Shown piece after piece: positions 16,761 to 22,931 of a DNA stretch of 36,310 nt. The DNA is taken from NCBI GenBank assembly GCA_016213675.1, contig JACQZW010000005.1, forward strand, positions 1 through 36,310. The letters run 5' to 3'. The translations under genes were made by a program, and so were the position numbers. Source of the stretch: Acidobacteriota bacterium (lineage in GTDB: Bacteria > Acidobacteriota > Thermoanaerobaculia > Thermoanaerobaculales > Thermoanaerobaculaceae). The notes beneath the pieces are model-generated. The model made no database searches, was not told where the DNA came from, and saw only the letters and a list, made by a program, of their open reading frames with translations. Every line of letters begins with the position of its first letter. Position 1 is the first letter of the stretch.

Positions 16761-16801
16761 TCCCTTCCCCTCCAGTCGCAAGTACCAAGGTTGTCTCGCG
16801 G

Positions 16802-16830
16802 ATACTAGGAAGCGCCTGCTGCTTTGTCAA
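16802..16830 (-). promoter_or_regulatory. Sigma-70 promoter of the 15-haem cytochrome
   Basis: On the minus strand TTGACA (16825-16830) and TAGTAT (16802-16807) are 17 bases apart. The start of transcription would be near 16795, giving a leader of about 35 bases that contains the GGAGGGG ribosome site. It lies in the 96-base gap behind the TlpA-like gene ending at 16857, so the cytochrome can be expressed apart from it. Confidence 0.65.
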
Positions 16831-16856
16831 TTCCTGGTCCGCCTGGCGCGGGCGGC

Positions 16857-17369
16857 TCATCGGGCGAGGGCCATGACTTCGGCCAGCTCCTCGGGGTTGA
16901 GCGCCCCGTAGTGGCCGTAGGCGATCGTCCCGTCCCGGTTCACGAGGTAGAGCGCCGGGGTCGCCTTGACCTGGTAGGCCTGGTCGATGAGGTACTCCTT
17001 CCCCTCGGCCTTGTTGAGGAGCATGCGGAAGGTGAAGCCCTGCTGCTTCGCGAAGCCCTTGACCGTCTTCGCCCGCTGCGCCTCGTCGAGGTTCACGGTG
17101 AAGATCTGCGCCTTGTCGGCGTACTTCGGCTTCTCCTGCTCGAGGATCGGCAGCTCGTCGCGGCAGGTGCCGCAGAAGATCGACCAGAAGACGAGGACGG
17201 CGGGGCCCTGCTTGAGCGCCTCGGAGAGCCTGAAGGGCTGCCCTTCGGTGTCGACGGACTCGAAGTCCGGGGCGGCGGAGCCGACGGGGAGCGTCTCGGC
17301 GTCGAGCGCGCGGGCGGGAGCGGCGGCGATGAGCAGCGCGGCGGCGACGGCGGCGAGCGTCCCTCTCAT
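16857..17369 (-). CDS. Periplasmic TlpA-like thiol-disulfide protein B
   Basis: Encodes 170 residues. The ATG at 17369 (minus strand) overlaps the stop of the upstream TlpA-like gene (ATGA). A signal peptide (cleavage near ARA-LDA) is followed by an AhpC/TSA-type thioredoxin fold with FWSIFCGTCRDELP (C66-G-T-C69). The later TVNLDE strand and KATPALYLV (cis-P138) fit the family. Proteins with this build reduce periplasmic disulfides, for example apocytochrome CxxCH cysteines before haem attachment. It is part of a two-gene unit with the 183-residue TlpA-like protein and lies just before the 15-haem cytochrome, which makes that cytochrome its likely client. Confidence 0.87.
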   Translation of the reverse strand: MRGTLAAVAAALLIAAAPARALDAETLPVGSAAPDFESVDTEGQPFRLSEALKQGPAVLVFWSIFCGTCRDELPILEQEKPKYADKAQIFTVNLDEAQRAKTVKGFAKQQGFTFRMLLNKAEGKEYLIDQAYQVKATPALYLVNRDGTIAYGHYGALNPEELAEVMALAR

Positions 17370-17917
17370 TTCTTCACCCCGGCGAGCACGCTCTTGATCT
17401 TCTCCTCCAGCTCCTTTTCGAAACCCGGCTTGTAGCCGACGTGGAAGAGCCGGACCACGCCGCTCGAGTCGACGAGGATCGTCGTCGGGAGCATGCTCAC
17501 CCCGAGCTTGTTCTTCAGCTCCATCTTGGCGTCGATGATGTTGGGGTAGGGGATCTTGAAGTCGAGGCCGTCGATGAACTTCTTCACCCGGGCGACCCCG
17601 TACGCGTCGAGGTCGATGCCGAGCCCCTGCAGCCCCTGCGCCTGGTACTTCTCGTGGAGCTTGACGACGTGGGGCATCTCCTGGATGCAGCTCGAGCAGT
17701 AGATCGACCAGAAGTCGATGAGGATCGTCTTCTTCTGCCCCAGGAGGGCCTTCGTGTCCACGGTCGCCCCCCCCATGTCGGGCGCGGTGAAGTGCGGGAC
17801 GGGGTCCCCCTCCTTGAGCGGGGAGACCGCCCGGGCCGCCGGGGGGGCGGCGAGGGCGAGCAGGAGCGCGCCGGCGAAAAAAGCCGCCAGCGACCGGGCG
17901 TGCATCCGAACGCTCAT
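17366..17917 (-). CDS. Periplasmic TlpA-like thiol-disulfide protein A
   Basis: Encodes 183 residues from the ATG at 17917 (minus strand). A second ATG at 17905 is also possible. The signal peptide ends near ARA-VSP. The thioredoxin motif is DFWSIYCSSCIQEMP (C74-S-S-C77), with GLGIDLD and the cis-proline in MLPTTILVD (P144). Role as for the next gene: thiol reduction in the periplasm, probably for cytochrome maturation. It begins a minus-strand unit that continues through protein B with a 4-base overlap. The FGE-fold gene diverges from it across about 150 bases. Confidence 0.87.
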   Translation of the reverse strand: MSVRMHARSLAAFFAGALLLALAAPPAARAVSPLKEGDPVPHFTAPDMGGATVDTKALLGQKKTILIDFWSIYCSSCIQEMPHVVKLHEKYQAQGLQGLGIDLDAYGVARVKKFIDGLDFKIPYPNIIDAKMELKNKLGVSMLPTTILVDSSGVVRLFHVGYKPGFEKELEEKIKSVLAGVKK

Positions 17918-17977
17918 CGTGTATCCCGTCCTTGTCGCAAGTTCCTGTTCCCGGGCACACATGCCCCAATCCCCTGA

Positions 17978-18005
17978 AATTAACGGTATACACGGAGGAA
18001 GTCAA
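17978..18005 (-). promoter_or_regulatory. Possible sigma-70 promoter for the TlpA-like pair
   Basis: On the minus strand TTGACT (18000-18005) and TTAATT (17978-17983) are 16 bases apart, about 60 bases before the ATG at 17917. The -10 box is poor. It is listed because it is the best candidate in this short divergent region. Confidence 0.3.
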
Positions 18006-18067
18006 GGAACCCCTGGTCCCCTTCGAGGATCAAATTGGTGGAAATGAAGAGACAAGGAGATTCAGGC

Positions 18068-19063
18068 GTGAAGAGCGAGGGCAAGGGCAAGTCCTGGTTT
18101 ACTCCGATGGTGATGGTGTCGACGGCGCTCCTGTCGGCAGCAGGCTTGTCGGCCGGCGGTGCGCACGGGAGTCCCGCGGGTGGGGACCAGGGTCAAGTCA
18201 AGGAGGCGCCGGCCGCCCGGGCTTTGCCGACCCCGCCGGAGACGGCGGAAGCGTTGCGGCACCGGCTCGAGGAACTCCGGCGGAGGATCGGCCTGGAGTT
18301 CGTCCCCGTCCCGGGGGGCGAGTTCGAGATGCAGACGACCGGCGGCGGGCGCGACAAGCACCTCGTGCGGGTGGCGGGCTTCCTCCTCGGGCGGCACGAG
18401 GTCACCGTGCGGCAGTTCCGGGCCTTCGTGGAGGCGACCGGCTATCGCACCGGGGCCGAGACGGACCGGGGGTGCCGGCAGCTGCAGGCGGCGGGCTACT
18501 GGCAGGCCGGGGGGACGGCGACGTGGCGCGACCCGGGATTCCCCCAGGGGGACGACCACCCGGTCGTCTGCGTCTCGTGGTTCGACGCCGAGGCGTTCTG
18601 CGCCTGGGCCGGCGTCCGGCTCCTCACCGAGGCGGAGTGGGAGTACGCGGCCGGCCACGGAGCTCCGCGAGTCGACTACGCGTGGGGGGACGGGAAGCCG
18701 GAGGGAAAGAAGTCGGGGAATCTCGCCGGCCGGGAGGTGGGCGGCGCGTTCGGGTGGGGCGGACAGGGGATCTTCTCCGGGCACGACGACGGGTATCGAT
18801 ACACGGCGCCGGTCGGCAGCTACGCGCCGAGCGCCCTCGGCCTCTTCGACACGACGGGCAACGTGCTGGAGTGGACCTCGACGAGCTGGGGGGCCATGGG
18901 CGGCGGGTCGGGGGGCGTTCCCTTCGGCGGCCTCTCCTATGCCCTGCGCGGGGGATCGTGGCAGTCGGTGCCCGAGAACGCCCGGAACTCGAGCGCCACC
19001 TCGTACCGCAGCCGGAACAAGAGCGATTTCGTCGGCTTCCGGGTGGCGCGGGACGCCCCCTGA
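18068..19063 (+). CDS. Exported FGE-sulfatase-fold (SUMF1-like) protein
   Basis: Encodes 331 residues. A GTG at 18068 is chosen because AAGGAGA (18054-18060) precedes it. GTG 18035 and ATG 18041 are in frame but lie before that site. An N-terminal hydrophobic stretch (about 12-33) acts as signal or anchor, followed by a Pro/Ala linker and helix (60-75). The FGE-sulfatase domain (about 78-330) shows FVPVPGGEFEM, VVCVSWFDAEAFCAWAG, LLTEAEWEYAA, GNVLEWT, RGGSW and GFRV. True formylglycine-generating enzymes use two C-terminal cysteines. The stretch between RGGSW and GFRV has none, so catalysis on sulfatases is unlikely. Related non-catalytic domains bind ligands or modify other proteins. No sulfatase gene is seen nearby. 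It ends 7 bases from the convergent dihaem cytochrome. Confidence 0.85.
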   Translation: MKSEGKGKSWFTPMVMVSTALLSAAGLSAGGAHGSPAGGDQGQVKEAPAARALPTPPETAEALRHRLEELRRRIGLEFVPVPGGEFEMQTTGGGRDKHLVRVAGFLLGRHEVTVRQFRAFVEATGYRTGAETDRGCRQLQAAGYWQAGGTATWRDPGFPQGDDHPVVCVSWFDAEAFCAWAGVRLLTEAEWEYAAGHGAPRVDYAWGDGKPEGKKSGNLAGREVGGAFGWGGQGIFSGHDDGYRYTAPVGSYAPSALGLFDTTGNVLEWTSTSWGAMGGGSGGVPFGGLSYALRGGSWQSVPENARNSSATSYRSRNKSDFVGFRVARDAP

Positions 19064-19070
19064 AGCCGCG

Positions 19071-19547
19071 CTACCGGGTCGGGCGCTCCACGGCGAGAAA
19101 GATCGCGATCCTGCCGGTCTGCTCGGCGCTCGGCCGCAGGTCGGGGGGCATGCGCTGCACCATGTCCTCGACCGCGGCCTTCCAGGCCTCGGGGCTCTTG
19201 CTCGCGGTCAGCGCCCGGAAGGCACTGTGACAGGAAGTGCACTTGGCGATCATCAGGCTCCTGCCCGTGAGGTACTCGGCGACGGCTTCCTGCTGCCCCG
19301 GGTCGAGCTTGGCACCCCGGGTGACCATGTCCGCCACGACCTCCCGCCAGGCCGGCGTCTTGCGGTAGCCGGCGGCGGCCTCATCGACCGTCTGGTGGCA
19401 GCCCAGGCACTGCGCGGCGAAGGCCTCCTTCCCCTGCTTCACCTGCGAGAGGGGATCCACGGCCCCTGCCGGCCCCGCGGCAAGGGGGACGGCGACGAAC
19501 CAGGCGGCCAGGGCCGCCGCGGAGACGCGCTGCATCGACCGGATCAT
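19071..19547 (-). CDS. Small dihaem c-type cytochrome
   Basis: Encodes 158 residues from the ATG at 19547 (minus strand), with a purine-rich AGGGGGGAG site 4 bases upstream. A longer in-frame start to 19700 has no signal peptide and is rejected. The signal peptide ends near AGA-VDP. Two CxxCH motifs (CLGCH and CTSCH) lie in two similar halves. Each half has a following WREVVADMVTRGA or WKAAVEDMVQRM helix and a LDPGQQEAVAEYL or LRPSAEQTGRIAIFL helix, so the protein is an internal duplication of a mono-haem class I-like unit. It is probably a soluble periplasmic electron carrier. It diverges from the TlpA-like genes at 19685. Confidence 0.87.
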   Translation of the reverse strand: MIRSMQRVSAAALAAWFVAVPLAAGPAGAVDPLSQVKQGKEAFAAQCLGCHQTVDEAAAGYRKTPAWREVVADMVTRGAKLDPGQQEAVAEYLTGRSLMIAKCTSCHSAFRALTASKSPEAWKAAVEDMVQRMPPDLRPSAEQTGRIAIFLAVERPTR

Positions 19548-19578
19548 CGTGCTCCCCCCTTGTTGGCTGTGAGGGCTA

Positions 19579-19607
19579 TTATTAGCAAGGATCGACGGGG
19601 CCGTCCA
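19579..19607 (-). promoter_or_regulatory. Possible promoter of the dihaem cytochrome
   Basis: On the minus strand TGGACG (19602-19607) and TAATAA (19579-19584) are 17 bases apart and about 30 bases before the start codon. The match to consensus is modest. Confidence 0.3.
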
Positions 19608-19621
19608 GATCGCGGGGCTTC

Positions 19622-19649
19622 TTGACTTGCACGGCGATCCCCTTATACT
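19622..19649 (+). promoter_or_regulatory. Sigma-70 promoter of the TlpA-TlpA-cytochrome operon
   Basis: TTGACT (19622-19627) and TATACT (19644-19649) are 16 bases apart. A transcription start near 19656 gives a leader of about 30 bases that holds the AGGAGGT ribosome site at 19673-19679. Confidence 0.65.
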
Positions 19650-19684
19650 CCCCCTCCGGAAGAGACACCCACAGGAGGTATTGC

Positions 19685-20233
19685 ATGCGCCGTCCGTCAT
19701 CGTCGGTAGCCAGGGGTTTCGCCGGGGCGCTCGCGGTTGCCCTGCTGCTCTGCGGGGTCGTCCCGGCCCGCGCCGAGGGGGGGATGTCCGACCAGAAGTT
19801 CAAGCCCGGACAGGAGGCCCCCGACTTCACGGTCAAGGACCTTGCCGGCGCCGACGTGAAGCTCTCCTCCTTCGAGGGGAACAAGGTCGTCCTCCTCAAC
19901 TTCTGGGGGCTGCGCTGCGGCGCCTGCCTCGAGGAGATGCCCTACCTCGAGGACATCAGCAAGCGCTACCAGGACAAGGGCGTGGTGGTCCTCGGCGTCG
20001 ACACCGACGGCGTGGGGGCCGAGGACGTCGTCGCGACGCTCAAGGACATGGAACTCGTCATCACCTACCCGCTCCTGCTCGACCCGGAGTTCAAGGTGAC
20101 GGACACCTACACGAATTTCCTCGTCCCGCTCACGATCGTGATCGACAGGAAGGGCGTCATCACCTACATCCACACCGGCTTCGAAAAGGGGGCCGAGAAG
20201 CACTACGAGGACGCCGTCAAGAAGGCCCTGTGA
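19685..20233 (+). CDS. Periplasmic TlpA-like thiol-disulfide protein C
   Basis: Encodes 182 residues. The ATG at 19685 follows a strong AGGAGGT site (19673-19679). An in-frame ATG at 19622 overlaps the -35 box and is rejected. A signal peptide (cleavage near ARA-EGG) is followed by the AhpC/TSA-type fold with PGQEAPDFTVKDL, NFWGLRCGACLEEMP (C78-G-A-C81), VLGVDTDG and LVPLTIVID (cis-P148). Predicted periplasmic reductant for cytochrome maturation. Its TGA overlaps the ATG of the next TlpA-like gene by one base, so the two are translated together. Confidence 0.88.
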   Translation: MRRPSSSVARGFAGALAVALLLCGVVPARAEGGMSDQKFKPGQEAPDFTVKDLAGADVKLSSFEGNKVVLLNFWGLRCGACLEEMPYLEDISKRYQDKGVVVLGVDTDGVGAEDVVATLKDMELVITYPLLLDPEFKVTDTYTNFLVPLTIVIDRKGVITYIHTGFEKGAEKHYEDAVKKAL

Positions 20234-20784
20234 TGAGGACGATGCGCATCGCCGGGGCGGCCGTCGCCCTCCTGCTTTGCCTCGCCGCCGCCCCCGCGGC
20301 CGCCATGGAGGGCTCGAAGCTCAAGAAGGGGCAGCCGGCGCCGGACTTCGCGCTCAAGGACGTCGACGGCAAGACCTGGAAGCTCTCCGAGCTCAAGGGG
20401 AAGAAGATCGTCATGATCGACTTCTGGGCGACCTGGTGCAACATCTGCAAGCGCGAGATGCCGGTCCTCCAAAAGGTCTACCAGGAGTACCAGCCGAAGG
20501 GCGTCGAGTTCTTCGGCGTCGCGCTCGACAACGCTGACAAGGTCAAGCAGATCAAGAAGATCCTGGAGGAGAAGGGGGTCACCTACCCGATCCTGATCGA
20601 CCAGGACCAGAAGGTCGCCACCGAGGTCTACCAGCTCTCGGGACCGATCCCCTACAAGGTCGTCATCGACGCCGAGGGGCGGGTCGTCTACGACCACGTC
20701 GGCGACTACGCGGACTACCCCCCCGAGATCGTGGACGTCTTCGACCAGCTCCTCGAGTCGCTCCCCGCCCAGAAGAAGAAGTGA
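20233..20784 (+). CDS. Periplasmic TlpA/ResA-like thiol-disulfide protein D
   Basis: Encodes 183 residues from the ATG at 20233, overlapping the previous stop (TGATG). The signal peptide ends near AAA-MEG. Key motifs are GQPAPDFALKDVDGKTW, FWATWCNICKREMP (C69-N-I-C72) and SGPIPYKVVID (cis-P140). Of the five such proteins here it is closest to classical ResA/TlpA, with the WATWCxxC context. Its GTGA overlap with the following multiheme cytochrome gene is direct evidence that at least one of these reductants is made together with a cytochrome. Confidence 0.88.
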   Translation: MRTMRIAGAAVALLLCLAAAPAAAMEGSKLKKGQPAPDFALKDVDGKTWKLSELKGKKIVMIDFWATWCNICKREMPVLQKVYQEYQPKGVEFFGVALDNADKVKQIKKILEEKGVTYPILIDQDQKVATEVYQLSGPIPYKVVIDAEGRVVYDHVGDYADYPPEIVDVFDQLLESLPAQKKK

Positions 20785-22016
20785 ACCCACGCTCCGCCGC
20801 GCTCCCCGGCATCCTCGCGGGGGCCGCCCTCTCCCTGTGCCTCGCCGCGGCCGCCGCGGCAGCCGAGGGCGCCCCGGCCGCCGCGCCGGCGCCGAAGGGC
20901 CTCCCCGGCTACGCCGGCTCGCCGAGCTGCAGGGAGTGCCACCCGGAGCTCTGGCGGCAGTGGAGCATGACGCCGCACGCGCGCATGCTCCGCGACGCCC
21001 GCAAGGACCCCGAGGCCATCGTCGCCGACAAGTTCAGCCCCGAGATCCCCTTCCGGAAGAAGGACATCTTCTACACCATCGGGTCGCACTGGATCCAGAA
21101 GTACCTGACGGTCATCGACGGGGAGTTCTTCGTCCTCCCGAAGTACTGGAGCATCTCGAAGGGGGACTGGGAGCCCTACTCGATCTTCAACTGGCGGAGC
21201 AAGCCGTACTCCCTCAACTGCTACGGCTGCCACACGGTCGGCTTCGACCCCGTGTCGAAGACCCTCGTCGAGGACTCGATCGGCTGCGAGTCCTGCCACG
21301 GCCCCGGGAAGAAGCACGTCGAGAGCCAGGACCCCGCCGACATCGTCAACCCCGAGAAGCTCCCGAAGCGCCTCGCCGACAACATCTGCGAGGCCTGCCA
21401 CACCGACGGCAACGACATGGTCGACGGCTCCTTCCCCTTCGCCGCCGGGTTCCAGCCGGGGCGGCCGATCGAGGAGTACTACTCCGAGTTCTTCCTCCCC
21501 AAGCCAGGCTCGAAGAAGTGGTACAAGGGGAACGCGACGTACGAGGACCGCCACCGGATGTTCATGTTCTACCAGGCGGAGTTCTACTCGAAGATGCGAG
21601 CGTGCGGGGTCTGAGGGGTCGCAGCCCCGCAGGATGCGGAGCAGGGCTACTACACGAGGGAGCAGTACTGCGCGACCTGCCACTACCAGTACGACACCTC
21701 GCTCGAGAAGCACGCGAAGCACAAGCCGGGGACGGTGCAGTGCGACGACTGCCACATGCCGAAGACCGCCGCCGGCGGCGCACGCTACTCGGTGCACGAC
21801 CACCTCTTCGACTTCTCGCAGCCCGAGGTCGCCTGCTCCGAGTGCCACGACGCGGCGGACGAGCGGCTCAAGCAGCAGCCGAAGCACGCGTGGAACCTGC
21901 GGCCGGTGCAGCAGCCGAAGCCGCTCACGGTCGAGGAGAGCTGCATCCGCTGCCACGGCGACAAGGAATCGTCCTGGATCCAGGAGAAGCTCAAGGGGAT
22001 CCGCCGCCGCCTCTGA
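20781..22016 (+). pseudogene. Multiheme cytochrome (c554-like class) interrupted by an in-frame TGA
   Basis: A GTG at 20781 (4-base overlap with the TlpA-like gene) opens 277 codons up to a TGA at 21612-21614. The same frame then continues for 133 codons to a stop at 22014-22016. Part 1 has a signal peptide, GYAGSPSCRECHPELWRQW, CYGCH, CESCHGPG and CEACH. Part 2 has CATCH, CDDCHMP, CSECH and CIRCH. Together there are 8 haem sites in about 410 residues. The layout is that of cytochrome c554-like multiheme proteins (first CxxCHPE, later CHGPG and CHMP). The break follows SKMRACGV, where relatives, as I recall, carry a further CxxCHDPH haem motif. Part 2 alone has no good start (first GTG at 21735, after CATCH). 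It is therefore a nonsense mutant, a sequencing or assembly error, or a selenocysteine read-through. I favour the first two. Confidence 0.75.
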
Positions 22017-22197
22017 CCGGCCGCCGCGCTTCGCTCGGGGCAGGCACCGCGATCTGACTCTGCCCGGCATCGGCACCCGACGCCAGGGCCTTGCGTAGGG
22101 GGCGCCACGGTGCGCCCCCGGACGGGACAGAATCGGGCGGCACCATGGCCGGCCCCTACGACAGTCACTTAAATTCCGTGCAATCGGCCGGGCACGT
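22017..22197. other. Non-coding region after the interrupted cytochrome
   Basis: No gene is supported here. A hairpin GGGGGCGC/GCGCCCCC (22098-22105 with 22112-22119, 6-base loop) could be a transcript end for the TlpA-cytochrome operon, but no T-run follows. The rest shows nothing recognisable up to the repeat at 22198. Confidence 0.4.
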
Positions 22198-22303
22198 CGG
22201 ATTGCCGCGTCGGCCTCCGGCCTCCTCGCAATGACGACCGTTCTCGTCGTCCCGGCCCGGCCCCGTCGTCATCGCGAGGAGCGTCAGCGACGCGGCGATC
22301 CGA
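22198..22303. repeat. Palindromic dispersed repeat, copy 2 (inverted arrangement)
   Basis: The half-units are related to those at 2072-2156 but arranged the other way round. TCGGATTGCCGCG (from 22198) and CGCGGCGATCCGA (to 22303) form the outer arms. CTCGCAATGACGAC (to 22239) and GTCGTCATCGCGAG (from 22265) form the inner arms, with a few mismatches. The two copies therefore share one unit of about 35-40 bases used in either orientation. It lies between the 3' ends of a plus-strand and a minus-strand gene. Confidence 0.75.
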
Positions 22304-22318
22304 TCGTCCCGGCCGCTC

Positions 22319-22813
22319 CTAGTGATGCAGGGCCGGCGCGGCGGCGTCCGGCGGCAAGGTGAAATCCTTTCGATACGTCTGGACCACGATCTTCCAGCCG
22401 TCACGCCTCTTCAGGGTGCAGTAGAGCCGGTCCGACGTGACGCGGTTCTTCCCGCCGGCATCGGTGCTCTCCAGGATCAGGCGCAGCGGCACGCGGGCCG
22501 TGTCCCCGAGGACCTCCACGGCGCCGACCTCGAGGGTCACCTTCATGGCGCTGCTCTGCGCGATGCTCTCCTGGAGCATGGCGGCGAAGGTCGCCCGATC
22601 GAGGACGCCTCGGGTGAAGGTGGCGACCCGCGCCTCCCCGTCGTACATGGAAAGGATCTTCGCGGCGTCGCGCGCGCCGTACCCGTCGACGATCTTCTCG
22701 CCGAAGACGGCGATGATCTCCTGCTCGGGGGTGCCGGGCTCCGCGGACCGGGCGGCGTCCGGAAACCATCCCGCGACCGCCAGCGCTGCGACGAGACAAG
22801 CCACCCTGATCAT
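22319..22813 (-). CDS. Exported NTF2/SnoaL-like protein (DUF4440-type)
   Basis: Encodes 164 residues from the ATG at 22813 (minus strand). A signal peptide (MIRVACLVAALAVAGW, cleavage near ARS-AEP) is followed by a single cone-shaped alpha+beta domain. It starts with PEQEIIAVFGEKIVDGYGARDAAKILSMYDGEARV and ends with VTSDRLYCTLKRRDGWKIVVQTYRKDF. This is the usual profile of SnoaL/NTF2-like proteins of the DUF4440 kind, which bind small molecules or act as accessory domains. No catalytic residues can be named. There is no ribosome site, and a TATACT box lies 7 bases upstream, so the mRNA may be leaderless. It diverges from FN3/NHL gene 3. Confidence 0.75.
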   Translation of the reverse strand: MIRVACLVAALAVAGWFPDAARSAEPGTPEQEIIAVFGEKIVDGYGARDAAKILSMYDGEARVATFTRGVLDRATFAAMLQESIAQSSAMKVTLEVGAVEVLGDTARVPLRLILESTDAGGKNRVTSDRLYCTLKRRDGWKIVVQTYRKDFTLPPDAAAPALHH

Positions 22814-22820
22814 GGGGCGC

Positions 22821-22826
22821 AGTATA
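22821..22826 (-). promoter_or_regulatory. -10 box of the NTF2-like gene (possible leaderless start)
   Basis: TATACT on the minus strand ends 7 bases before the ATG at 22813. The -35 region (GTTGTG or TTGTGT, 16-17 bases upstream) is weak. With no Shine-Dalgarno sequence, transcription probably begins at or beside the ATG. Confidence 0.4.
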
Positions 22827-22931
22827 TGAATATCGCCGGCGAACACAACCCCGCGCGCCAAGCTCCGGGGCGTCCGCGGCGGCGGCGTTCGCCTTGTCAG
22901 CCTGGAAACGCTTGTGTCAAGATAAGAAACC

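Noticed and set aside
21612..21660. Selenocysteine insertion at the TGA
   Set aside because: The only hairpin right after the TGA is a 4-bp GGGG/CCCC stem, unlike a bacterial SECIS. It is kept as an open alternative in the findings but not annotated.
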